The notes under the pieces: model-generated
The model's database searches: none
What the model was told of the DNA's origin: nothing
What the model saw: only the letters and a program-made list of their open reading frames with translations
Shown: positions 54,043 through 61,965 of the stretch, piece by piece
Position numbering within the stretch: the first letter of the stretch is position 1
Layout of the letters: the number at the start of each line of letters is the position of its first letter
Source: Falsiphaeobacter marinintestinus
GTDB lineage: Bacteria > Pseudomonadota > Alphaproteobacteria > Rhodobacterales > Rhodobacteraceae
Reading direction: 5' to 3'
Length of the DNA: 64,000 nucleotides
Assembly: GCF_007923355.1 (NCBI RefSeq)
Contig: NZ_VOGO01000002.1
Span: 1-64,000 of the forward strand
Position numbers and translations under genes: made by a program

Positions 54043-55770
54043 ATGGCATTTTCGTTCTCTGGCCTTCCGGCCATTTTTGTCGGCACCGAAAACTCTGACA
54101 CATTTTCACTTTTGGATGGCGACGGCCTCGCCTGGATTTTCGGCTTTGCGTCCGATGAGGATTTTGTCGAAATCGACGGCGTGATCGTCAATCCCGATCC
54201 GCCCTATACCGGGATCCTCCTTTTTGAGTTTCTGGGGAACACCATCATCCAGTACGGCGAAGATGACTATGCCATCCTTTGGGGCGTCGATCTGGACGAC
54301 TGGATCGCAGATACGCCGCCAGTGGTTGTCGACGGGTCCGGCAACGCAGATGTCATCGATGCGGCTTATGTCGATCTCGATGGCGATATGATCACCGACA
54401 AGGGCCAGATCATTCTTGGCGAAGGCGGCAATGACATCATTCACGATGGCGCTGGCGCAGACGAGGTTCATGGCGGCAGCGGATCAGACATGTTTTTCAG
54501 TGGCGGCGGGGCCGACCAATACTTTGGCGGCACCGGCAGCGACAGCGTGCTTTATACCGGGTCAGCCATCGGTCTGACCATTGACCTGTCCGATACTGCC
54601 AACAGCACCGGCATCGCAGCGGGCGACGCCTATACCGACATCAAGGCGGTGCACGGCTCCGATTTCGCGGACATCATTATCGCCGGGGCAGGCGTCTCGA
54701 ACATCCACGGCGAAGATGGCGACGATGTGATCACCGACGGCGCGGGCACCCAGCGCCTGTACGGTGGAAGCGGCGGCGACGTGTTCCAGCTGATAGACGG
54801 CGATGGCGCACAAGACCGCATCATGGATTTCGAACTGGGCGTTGACCAGCTTGACCTGTCCCTGTGGGGCGTCACCTCGCTCAGCGAAGCAGGCCTTGTG
54901 ATTGCCGAACACGTCAACGGCGGCGGCGTTGGGCAAGGCTTTGTCAAAGTGTCCTATAACGGCAACGAAGTCCGCATCGATGGGTTGGTTCAGGCAGATG
55001 TGGCCAGCCTGACCAGCAGCAGTTTCATATTTGCCAGCCTCGATTTCGCCGGGGCAACGATCAACGGCACCTCGGGCAGCGATCTGATCGATGCCAGCTT
55101 TATCGATGCCGACGGCGAAAAGATCTGGTCCGGCGGGCAGACCATCCTGGGCGAAGATGGCGCAGACATCATTCACGACGGGTCCGGCGATGATATTGTT
55201 GATGGGGGTGCCGGGAACGATCTGTTCTATGGCGGCGATGGCGCAGACCAGTATTTTGGTGGCACCGGCAGCAACAGCATCCTGTACAGCAATGCGACCG
55301 CTGGCCTTGTCATCGACATGACAAACACGGCCAACAGCACCGGCATCGCCACCGGAGACAGCTATACGGACGTCAAATTTGCGTACGGATCTGACTATGG
55401 CGACATCATTACCGCCAACGCGGACATTACCCGAGTCTATGGTGAAGACGGTGATGATGTGATCACCGACGCGGCGGGCACCCAGCGCCTCTATGGCGGC
55501 GATGGTAGCGACGTGTTCCAGTTCATCGATGGCGATGGCGCGCAAGACCGCATCATGGACTTCGAACTGGGCGTTGACACGCTTGACCTGTCCTTGTGGG
55601 GTGTCACCTCGCTCAGCGATCCCGGGTTGACGATTGCGGAACAGGTCAATGGCAGCGGGGTCGGGCAGGGCTTTGTCAAAGTGTCCTACAACGGCAATGA
55701 AATCCGCATCGACGGCCTCGTCCAAGCAGATGTAGCCAGCCTCACCAGCGGCGATTTCCTGTTCGCCTAG
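54043..55770 (+). CDS. RTX-like calcium-binding protein 1 (two tandem modules)
   Basis: 575 residues from the ATG at 54043, preceded by GGGGGA; a 13-codon extension is rejected. An N-terminal segment (about 1-100) precedes two similar modules (about 102-335 and 345-575). Each starts with nonapeptide RTX units (GGSGSDMFFSGGGADQYFGG type), then a loop with YTDIKAVHGSDF/DVITDGAGTQRLYGG, and ends with FELGVDQLDLSLWGVTSL...VSYNGNEVRIDGLVQADVASL. These bind calcium as parallel beta-rolls. There is no signal peptide, and the C-terminus ends hydrophobic (GDFLFA), so type I secretion is likely. No type I transporter genes lie in the window. Confidence 0.85.
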   Translation: MAFSFSGLPAIFVGTENSDTFSLLDGDGLAWIFGFASDEDFVEIDGVIVNPDPPYTGILLFEFLGNTIIQYGEDDYAILWGVDLDDWIADTPPVVVDGSGNADVIDAAYVDLDGDMITDKGQIILGEGGNDIIHDGAGADEVHGGSGSDMFFSGGGADQYFGGTGSDSVLYTGSAIGLTIDLSDTANSTGIAAGDAYTDIKAVHGSDFADIIIAGAGVSNIHGEDGDDVITDGAGTQRLYGGSGGDVFQLIDGDGAQDRIMDFELGVDQLDLSLWGVTSLSEAGLVIAEHVNGGGVGQGFVKVSYNGNEVRIDGLVQADVASLTSSSFIFASLDFAGATINGTSGSDLIDASFIDADGEKIWSGGQTILGEDGADIIHDGSGDDIVDGGAGNDLFYGGDGADQYFGGTGSNSILYSNATAGLVIDMTNTANSTGIATGDSYTDVKFAYGSDYGDIITANADITRVYGEDGDDVITDAAGTQRLYGGDGSDVFQFIDGDGAQDRIMDFELGVDTLDLSLWGVTSLSDPGLTIAEQVNGSGVGQGFVKVSYNGNEIRIDGLVQADVASLTSGDFLFA

Positions 55771-55789
55771 ATCAGATCACCGGAAAAAA

Positions 55790-55816
55790 CTCAGCGGGCT
55801 GATCCGGCCCGCTGAG
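55790..55816 (+). terminator. Stem-loop after RTX gene 1
   Basis: CTCAGCGGGC (55790-55799) pairs with GCCCGCTGAG (55807-55816) around a seven-base loop. There is no T tract, so termination is uncertain. It lies 20 bases after the stop codon. Confidence 0.6.
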
Positions 55817-55821
55817 GCACG

Positions 55822-55850
55822 GAAAGGTGGAATTATCGTTAATTCTGGAC
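55822..55850 (+). promoter_or_regulatory. Shared upstream block, copy 2 (before second RTX gene)
   Basis: Matches 53862-53890 at 24 of 29 positions and lies 135 bases before the ATG at 55985. Its presence argues that the second gene has its own promoter rather than depending on read-through. Confidence 0.65.
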
Positions 55851-55984
55851 ACTGATCTCAACGTTGTTAATACTTTTTGAGACGACAATCGCCACTCTAA
55901 GGCCTGATTGTCGCGATATTTGTGACTTGGTTGTGTGGTCAAAACTTTAACCAGTAAGCTGCCATAGCTCAGTGGAGAATAAAA

Positions 55985-57712
55985 ATGACAAGTGCTCCGA
56001 CCACCTTTCTGACCCTGACCGGTACCGATGGGTTTGAGATTTTCTCATTTGCGGATGGCGACGCCCTGAGTTTCGTCTCCGGGTTCAATTTTGCCGTCGA
56101 TTTGATCACCATCGACGGCGTTGTCGTTTTCCCTCAGACGCTCCCTGTCGGCGTCACGATGTCTCAATCCGAAGATAACACCATCATCCAATACGGTGGC
56201 GGTGACGATTTTGTGGTGCTTGAGGATGTCGATCTGGCGGCCTGGATTGCCGCCCCCCTGCGCGAGATTGTCTACGGAACCGAAAGCGTGGACATAATCG
56301 ATGGATCCTACAGCGATATCAACGGCCTAAGCGTTGCTGACACCGGTCAGACACTGCTTGGCCAGGGCGGCAATGACATCATTTATGATGGCGCGGGCGA
56401 TGATCTTGTCTTTGGCGGCAGCGGCAACGACGTGTTTTTTGCAGGCGACGGCCAGGATGCATACTTCGGCGGCTCCGGCCGCGATACTGTGAACTATACA
56501 ACCTCTCTGGTCGGGCTGACCATCGACATGGTGGATTCGTCCAACAGCACCGGAATCGCAACCGGCGACAGCTATACCGATATCAAGTTCGTACACGGCT
56601 CGGACTTCGCAGATACGATCATCGGCGGGGAAGGCGTGACCAACCTCAACGGCGAAGGCGGCGACGACGTGATAACCGATGCCGCAGGCACCCAGCGCAT
56701 GTTTGGCGGCGCGGGCAGCGATGTGTTCCGGTTTATCGATGGCGACAACACGCAAGACCGCGTCATGGATTTCGAGGTCGGCGTTGACAAACTTGACCTC
56801 TCGCTATGGGGCGTCACCTCCCTGACCGAGCCCGGCCTGACCCTGACCGAACAGGTCGACAGCAATGGTATTCCGCAAGGCTTCCTGAAACTCTCCTACA
56901 ATGGCAACGAGGTTCGCATCGATGGTCTGGTTCAGGCCGACGTCGCCAGCTTTTCAGACAGCGATTTCGTGTTTGCCACGCTTGATTTCACAGGCGCGAC
57001 CATCAACGGAACGTCTGATGCTGATGTGATCGATGCGATGTTCCGGGATGTTGACGGCGAACGGATCTGGTCAGGCGGTCAAACCATTCTGGGCGAGGGC
57101 GGGGCTGACGTCATTTACGATGGCTCTGGCGACGATATGGTTTACGGCGGCGCCGGGAACGATCTGTTCATCGGTGGCGACGGGGCCGACCAGTATTTCG
57201 GTGGCTCAGGCAGCAACAGTGTCAGCTACGCCAATGCAACCGAAGGCCTCAGGATCGATCTGACCGATACGTCCAACAGCTCGGGCATTGCGACCGGCGA
57301 CAGCTATACCAACATCAAAAGCATCTATGGATCCGAATTTGGCGACGTCATCATCGCCGACGCCGCGACCAAACGTCTGTACGGCGGCGACGGCAACGAT
57401 GAGATTATGGATGGTGCGGGCGTGCAGCGTATGTACGGCGGCAGCGGTATCGATATCTTCATGTTCGTCGAAGGCGATGGCGCCCGTGACCGCATCATGG
57501 ATTTCGAACTGAGGGTCGATCAGATCAACCTGTCCGAATGGGGCATCTTCTCGCTTGACGATCCCCGTCTGACCATCGCCGAACAGGTCGACAGCAACGG
57601 CGTCGGCAAGGGCTTTGTGACGCTGTCCTATAACGGCAACGAAATCCGCATCGATGATCTGGTCGAGGCCGATATCCCCGATCTGATCAGCAGCGATTAT
57701 ATCATCAGCTAA
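55985..57712 (+). CDS. RTX-like calcium-binding protein 2 (two tandem modules)
   Basis: 575 residues, exactly as long as its upstream neighbour, with TGGAGA before the ATG. The same plan: N-terminal segment (about 1-97), module 1 (about 98-335) and module 2 (about 345-575). The modules share GGSGNDVFFAGDGQDAYFGG-type RTX units, GDSYTDIKFVHGSDF and DFEVGVDKLDLSLWGVTSL with protein 1. Module 2 is the most diverged (DFELRVDQINLSEWGIFSL and a shortened GVQRMYGG region). The proteins are clear tandem paralogs. The C-terminus SSDYIIS fits a type I secretion end. It ends in a 14-bp direct duplication covering the stop codon. Confidence 0.85.
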   Translation: MTSAPTTFLTLTGTDGFEIFSFADGDALSFVSGFNFAVDLITIDGVVVFPQTLPVGVTMSQSEDNTIIQYGGGDDFVVLEDVDLAAWIAAPLREIVYGTESVDIIDGSYSDINGLSVADTGQTLLGQGGNDIIYDGAGDDLVFGGSGNDVFFAGDGQDAYFGGSGRDTVNYTTSLVGLTIDMVDSSNSTGIATGDSYTDIKFVHGSDFADTIIGGEGVTNLNGEGGDDVITDAAGTQRMFGGAGSDVFRFIDGDNTQDRVMDFEVGVDKLDLSLWGVTSLTEPGLTLTEQVDSNGIPQGFLKLSYNGNEVRIDGLVQADVASFSDSDFVFATLDFTGATINGTSDADVIDAMFRDVDGERIWSGGQTILGEGGADVIYDGSGDDMVYGGAGNDLFIGGDGADQYFGGSGSNSVSYANATEGLRIDLTDTSNSSGIATGDSYTNIKSIYGSEFGDVIIADAATKRLYGGDGNDEIMDGAGVQRMYGGSGIDIFMFVEGDGARDRIMDFELRVDQINLSEWGIFSLDDPRLTIAEQVDSNGVGKGFVTLSYNGNEIRIDDLVEADIPDLISSDYIIS

Positions 57713-57728
57713 AGATCATCAGCTAAAG
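57701..57728 (+). repeat. 14-bp tandem duplication across the stop codon
   Basis: ATCATCAGCTAAAG occurs at 57701-57714 and again immediately at 57715-57728. The unit includes the TAA stop of RTX gene 2, so the second copy offers a further TAA in the same register. Confidence 0.85.
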
Positions 57729-57730
57729 GC

Positions 57731-57756
57731 TGTGGCTGGCGTTCATGCCGGCCACA
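57731..57756 (+). terminator. Stem-loop after RTX gene 2
   Basis: TGTGGCTGGC (57731-57740) pairs with GCCGGCCACA (57747-57756), one G-U pair, six-base loop. There is no T tract. It probably stabilises the message end or terminates weakly. Confidence 0.5.
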
Positions 57757-57974
57757 CCGCCACACGCAAGGTCGCCACCACGTCGGGCGCTGTAACCAGA
57801 CGCATCAGAACCGGCGCGCTCAGACGCCTCACAAGACACTGTGGATATGCCACGGCTGAATCTTTGCCCCCCCGAATGAAGCTTTGCTTAGGCCTGCGTG
57901 ACGCTGCATGTCGCGGACATGGCATCTTGGCTTGACTGCGCTTGCGCCGGGGCGTAACTCAACCGCAGGAACAC
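57757..57974. other. Gene-free stretch before the metZ leader
   Basis: No supported gene. It must contain the metZ promoter, but I see no clear consensus elements. Confidence 0.4.
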
Positions 57975-58027
57975 CGTGGCGATTTGTTACCGGATTGCGG
58001 GCCACGTAAATCAACCGCTAAAAGGTC
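57975..58027 (+). ncRNA. SAM-II riboswitch upstream of metZ
   Basis: P1 stem CGTGGC (57975-57980)/GCCACG (58001-58006) encloses the loop. GATTT (57981-57985) pairs with AAATC (58008-58012). The pseudoknot ACC (57989-57991) pairs with GGT (58024-58026), next to the conserved GCTAAAAGG element (58017-58025). This is the complete H-type pseudoknot of SAM-II aptamers, which bind S-adenosylmethionine and switch methionine-synthesis genes off in alphaproteobacteria. A terminator follows seven bases downstream, and metZ starts at 58122. Confidence 0.88.
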
Positions 58028-58033
58028 AGGATG

Positions 58034-58071
58034 AAAGACCCCTTTCGCTTGACCGCGTCTGGGGTTTTTTT
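58034..58071 (+). terminator. Leader terminator coupled to the SAM-II riboswitch
   Basis: AAAGACCCC (58034-58042) pairs with GGGGTTTTT (58061-58069, one G-U pair), with the T run continuing to 58071, before the metZ start. GGTC (58024-58027, part of the aptamer's last element) can instead pair with GACC (58037-58040), which would free the leader from termination. Ligand binding would therefore favour the terminator. Confidence 0.75.
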
Positions 58072-58121
58072 GTCGCCGCGTGGCCTGTGTTCCTGGCCAC
58101 GCCGCAGGAGAACAGAAAATT

Positions 58122-59306
58122 ATGAGCGAGAACTGGAACAAACGCACCAATGCCGTCCACGGTGGCACCCGCCGCAGCCAATATGGCGAAGTCAGCGAAG
58201 CGATCTTCATGACGCAGGGCTTTGTCTATGACAGCGCCGAAGCCGCAGAAGCCCGGTTTATCGAAAGTGGCGATGACGAATTCATCTATGCCCGCTACGG
58301 CAATCCGACCGTGCGCATGTTCGAAGAACGCATTGCCCTGCTTGAGGGTGCCGAAGACGGCTTTGCCACCGCGTCTGGCATGGCGGCCGTTTCCGGTGCG
58401 CTGACAGCGATGCTGAAGGCGGGCGATCACGTCGTGTCCTCGCGCGCGCTGTTCGGGTCATGTCTTTACATCCTCGAAGAGGTTCTGACCCGTTACGGAG
58501 TCGAGGTCACCTTTGTCGATGGCACCGATCTGACCCAGTGGGAGGCCGCCCTGCGCCCCGACACCCGCGCCGTATTCTTTGAATCCGTGTCCAACCCGAC
58601 GCTTGAAGTCATCGACATTCGCGCCGTGTCGGCCCTTGCGCACAAGGTCGGCGCGACGGTCGTGGTCGATAACGTCTTTGCAACCCCGGTGTTTTCCACT
58701 GCCATCGAACAGGGCGCCGACGTGGTGGTCTATTCCGCAACCAAACACATCGACGGGCAGGGCCGCGCGCTGGGCGGGATCATCCTTGGCACCAAGGAGT
58801 TTATCCGCAAAACCGTTGAGCCCTACATGAAACACACCGGCGGCTCGATGAGCCCGTTTACCGCGTGGGTCATGCTCAAAGGGCTCGAAACGCTCAGCCT
58901 CCGGGTCAATGCACAGGCCGACAACGCGCTCAAGGTGATCGAGGCAGTGCGCGATCACCCCGCTCTGGCCCGCGCGCTTTATCCCGGCCACCCCAGCCAT
59001 CCGCAGCATAACCTGTCGATGGGGCAGATGGAAAAGGGCGGCACCGTTCTGTCGCTGGACCTCAAGGGCGGCCAACCGGCGGCCTTTACCTTCCTCAACA
59101 CGCTGCAAGTGGCCGTTATCTCGAACAATCTGGGCGACGCCAAAAGCATCGTGACCCACCCGGCGACCACCACCCACCAGCGCCTCAGCGAAGAGCAGCG
59201 CGCCGAGCTGGGCATTACACCCGGCCTTGTGCGCCTGTCGATGGGCATCGAAGACGCGGCGGACCTGATCGCCGATGTCACAGCCGGTCTGGACGCCGCC
59301 CTCTGA
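58122..59306 (+). CDS. metZ: O-succinylhomoserine sulfhydrylase
   Basis: 394 residues from the ATG at 58122, with CAGGAG upstream. A pyridoxal-phosphate enzyme of the Cys/Met metabolism family that makes homocysteine from O-succinylhomoserine and sulfide. The cofactor lysine is Lys208 in YSATKHIDGQGRALGG. Other motifs: YARYGNPTVRMFEERIALLEG (about 57-77) and DNVFATPVFSTAIEQGAD near 184. Regulated by the SAM-II riboswitch in front. It is convergent with the 2-oxoglutarate oxygenase gene. Confidence 0.95.
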   Translation: MSENWNKRTNAVHGGTRRSQYGEVSEAIFMTQGFVYDSAEAAEARFIESGDDEFIYARYGNPTVRMFEERIALLEGAEDGFATASGMAAVSGALTAMLKAGDHVVSSRALFGSCLYILEEVLTRYGVEVTFVDGTDLTQWEAALRPDTRAVFFESVSNPTLEVIDIRAVSALAHKVGATVVVDNVFATPVFSTAIEQGADVVVYSATKHIDGQGRALGGIILGTKEFIRKTVEPYMKHTGGSMSPFTAWVMLKGLETLSLRVNAQADNALKVIEAVRDHPALARALYPGHPSHPQHNLSMGQMEKGGTVLSLDLKGGQPAAFTFLNTLQVAVISNNLGDAKSIVTHPATTTHQRLSEEQRAELGITPGLVRLSMGIEDAADLIADVTAGLDAAL

Positions 59307-59320
59307 TCCACTGGCCGCGC

Positions 59321-60109
59321 TTAACCCGCGCGGCCATAAAACCCGATCCGCTCGTCGTCAGTAAACCGCACGCCGGGCGTGTCGAAAAAGCTGAACACCG
59401 AAATTACCCGCGCCCTGTCGCCCATGACAGGCGTCACCCGGTGTGGCGTGTTCTTGCCTCGAAACACGTTCAGCGTGCCGGGTTTCAGCCTGAGAACCTG
59501 CACCTGATCATCCTCGCCCCGCAACAACCGCGCGACCCCTTCATAATTGGGGTCATCGTCGCGGCGCAGATCGGTCCGATACACAAAGTCGCCACCCTCG
59601 GCCGGGGCCTGCAACAGCAGTGTCGTGGTGAATTCAGACCGGTCGAAATGCCAGTTCAACGCCTGACCCTCGCCGTAAGACATCACATTCAGCCCGGCCA
59701 ACGGATCGTCCATCGGGAACAACGCGGGCTTGCCCATCGTCGCGGCCAGAAACCGCGCGAACATCGGCCAGTGATACAACCGGTCCGCCGCGCTGCCCGC
59801 CACCTGATCGCCACACAGCGTATCGTTCGAGGTATGAAACCGCGTCAGGGCAGGGTGGTCGTCCGCCAGCCCCGGAACAGACTTGCGGAAATAGATGTTG
59901 TGATCGCGCTGATGCCGAAAGCTTTCGGTTGCAAACGCAGCCTGCAACCCGACTGCCATATCCGCGGCCACGTCCGGGTCCATCAACCCGTCCAGACTGA
60001 ACATCCCGCCTGCGTCCAGATCCGCGCGGCAGGATGTCACCAATGCCTGCCACTCCGGTGTATCGGGGCGATCCAGCGGATAGCGCTCCAGATCAAGGAT
60101 ATCGTGCAT
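59321..60109 (-). CDS. 2-oxoglutarate/Fe(II)-dependent oxygenase
   Basis: 262 residues from the ATG at 60109; longer frames run into folE2 and are rejected. Iron triad His153-x-Asp155 (NWHFDRSEF) and His223 (NTPHRVTP), with 2-oxoglutarate-binding Arg234. The overall pattern (FRHQRDHNIYFRKSV, LNVMSYGEGQALNWHFD) resembles the HalD/BesD group, in which halogenases have Gly in place of the Asp. The Asp is present here, so hydroxylation is expected. The substrate is unknown, likely a free amino acid or small amine. Confidence 0.87.
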   Translation of the reverse strand: MHDILDLERYPLDRPDTPEWQALVTSCRADLDAGGMFSLDGLMDPDVAADMAVGLQAAFATESFRHQRDHNIYFRKSVPGLADDHPALTRFHTSNDTLCGDQVAGSAADRLYHWPMFARFLAATMGKPALFPMDDPLAGLNVMSYGEGQALNWHFDRSEFTTTLLLQAPAEGGDFVYRTDLRRDDDPNYEGVARLLRGEDDQVQVLRLKPGTLNVFRGKNTPHRVTPVMGDRARVISVFSFFDTPGVRFTDDERIGFYGRAG

Positions 60110-60340
60110 GCAAACCTCTCTTGCGTCCAAATCCAACCTATCAGCCCCAAAAACCCCGAACTGGCCGGTTTTGGCCAAATATCTGTCTCTCTGCGCCATT
60201 CCTGAAACGCCGCCCCGCGATAATCCGCCACTCAGGGTGATCCGCAACGTCTTTTGGAACGTATTGAATTTGTCTATTGGAAACAGCCTGTGGGAATGAC
60301 TATCTTTGGGTCTGGACCGCTTTGACGGGGGAATTGGGAC

Positions 60341-61444
60341 ATGAACATTCATTCGCGCGCGCTGGATGGCGCACCGGACAAGGACGAAGCCGCCGCCGCG
60401 CTCAAGGTTTTGCGCGCTTGGGCGACCACCGCGTCCCGGACGGAAATTGCCGACCTGCACCCCTCGATCGCCCGGCTTCTGCCCGAGGCCGCGCCGGTCA
60501 GCTATCCTGACCTGGCACGTGAATACCCGGCGGATTTCAAAGTTGATCCGGCTTACAAAGCCTCGCTGCCCGATCTGCAGAACGGCCCCACCAGCCTGAT
60601 CCGTGGCGCGCAGCAGCAGATCCAGCATGTCGGCATCTCGAACTTCCGCCTGCCTATCCGCTATCACAGCCGCGATGGTGCAGATCTGACGCTGGAAACC
60701 AGCGTCACTGGCACTGTCAGTCTGGATGCCGACAAGAAGGGCATCAACATGTCCCGCATCATGCGGTCGTTCTATCGCCACGCCGAACGCACTTTCAGCT
60801 TCGAAGTGATGGAAGCCGCGCTGGATGATTACAAATCCGATCTCGACAGCTTTGGCGCCCGCCTGCAGATGCGCCTGTCCTTCCCGATGAAGGTCGAAAG
60901 CCTGCGCTCGGGCCTGTCGGGCTATCAGTATTACGACATTGCGCTTGAACTGGTCGAAACCGACGGGGTCCGCCAAAAGGTGATGCACCTCGATTACGTC
61001 TATTCCTCGACATGTCCGTGTTCGCTTGAGCTCAGCGAACATGCCCGTCAGCAGCGCGGCCAGCTTGCCACGCCGCATTCACAACGGTCGGTGGCCCGGA
61101 TCTCGGTGGTTCTGGATTGCGACGCCAATTGCCTGTGGTTCGAAGACCTGATCGACGCCTGCCGCCGCGCCGTGCCGACCGAAACACAGGTCATGGTCAA
61201 ACGCGAAGACGAACAGGCCTTTGCCGAACTCAACGCCGCCAACCCGATCTTTGTCGAAGACGCGGTGCGCCTGTTCTGCAAGGAACTGCAGGCCGACCAC
61301 CGCGTTGGCGACTTCCGTATCATCGCCAGCCATCAGGAAAGCCTGCACAGCCATGACGCCGTCAGCATCCTGACCGAAGGTCCGACATTTCAGTCTGCCT
61401 CGCTTGATCCGCGCCTGTTCGGAACGCTGGTGCACCCCGGCTAA
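60341..61444 (+). CDS. folE2: GTP cyclohydrolase FolE2 (type IB)
   Basis: 367 residues. It makes 7,8-dihydroneopterin triphosphate from GTP for folate synthesis. It is the metal-flexible type IB enzyme, used when zinc is scarce in other bacteria. Key motifs: catalytic STCPCSLELSEHA with Cys225 (and Cys227), ISNFRLPIRYHSRDG near 100 and ERTFSFEVMEAALDD near 149. Full length. It is divergent from the oxygenase gene across a 231-base gap. Confidence 0.93.
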   Translation: MNIHSRALDGAPDKDEAAAALKVLRAWATTASRTEIADLHPSIARLLPEAAPVSYPDLAREYPADFKVDPAYKASLPDLQNGPTSLIRGAQQQIQHVGISNFRLPIRYHSRDGADLTLETSVTGTVSLDADKKGINMSRIMRSFYRHAERTFSFEVMEAALDDYKSDLDSFGARLQMRLSFPMKVESLRSGLSGYQYYDIALELVETDGVRQKVMHLDYVYSSTCPCSLELSEHARQQRGQLATPHSQRSVARISVVLDCDANCLWFEDLIDACRRAVPTETQVMVKREDEQAFAELNAANPIFVEDAVRLFCKELQADHRVGDFRIIASHQESLHSHDAVSILTEGPTFQSASLDPRLFGTLVHPG

Positions 61445-61505
61445 GCCCCTTCACGGCCTGAAATGTCATCCACGCACCGGCGGATTGTCGCGTTATTGCC
61501 GCAGT

Positions 61506-61522
61506 GCAGCATTTTATGCTGC
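61506..61522. promoter_or_regulatory. TGC-rich palindrome resembling a PhaR site
   Basis: GCAGCA (61506-61511), five bases, TGCTGC (61517-61522), lying 69 bases before the gene at 61591. The phasin regulator PhaR of Paracoccus binds TGC-rich CTGC-N3-4-GCAG sites as I recall. Spacing and orientation differ here, so this is a candidate only. Confidence 0.45.
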
Positions 61523-61590
61523 GCGCGCAAAACAATTCGGGTAAGGTATGCTTACGTACGAGTTCCTGCACCTTATTTTCGGAGACATGC

Positions 61591-61950
61591 ATGCTGCATG
61601 ACGCCATTGACCGCGCCAACGATATGACCCGCCTGTGGTGGGATTGTACCCAAATGGTTGCGGATGTTCCCCTCATAATTACCATGCGGCTGATGGGCCT
61701 GTCCGGTATCTGGTCGGTGCCAGACAACGAACATCACGACATGGTTCACGAAAAAGCACCCGCTTTTACCGAATCCTTCATTTCGGGCACGCTGGCTGTG
61801 TGGTCCGGGCATGGCCCCGACCGTGTGATGCAGGCCGCGATTGAACCGATCTCCCGCATAACCCGCGACAACCGGGCGCGGCTGGCAGGTGGAGGGCCGC
61901 GTATGGCGGACCAACAACCTGTTCTGGCCGAGGCGACCGGATCCCTCTAA
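61591..61950 (+). CDS. Small conserved hypothetical, phasin-like neighbourhood
   Basis: 119 residues from the ATG at 61591, with CGGAGA upstream; a 29-codon extension is rejected. It is mostly helical, with the segment LIITMRLMGLSGIWSVPDNEHHDMVHEKAPAFTESF, and a Trp-Trp and Met-rich start. I recall similar Rhodobacterales proteins mislabelled antifreeze; their role is unknown. It is followed 16 bases later by the Lys/Ala/Pro-tailed protein and preceded by a TGC palindrome. Confidence 0.65.
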   Translation: MLHDAIDRANDMTRLWWDCTQMVADVPLIITMRLMGLSGIWSVPDNEHHDMVHEKAPAFTESFISGTLAVWSGHGPDRVMQAAIEPISRITRDNRARLAGGGPRMADQQPVLAEATGSL

Positions 61951-61965
61951 CGGAGTTCTAGACAC

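Noticed and set aside
59321-60109. Amino-acid halogenase.
   Set aside because: The iron triad keeps Asp155 (His-x-Asp) rather than the Gly or Ala of 2-oxoglutarate halogenases.
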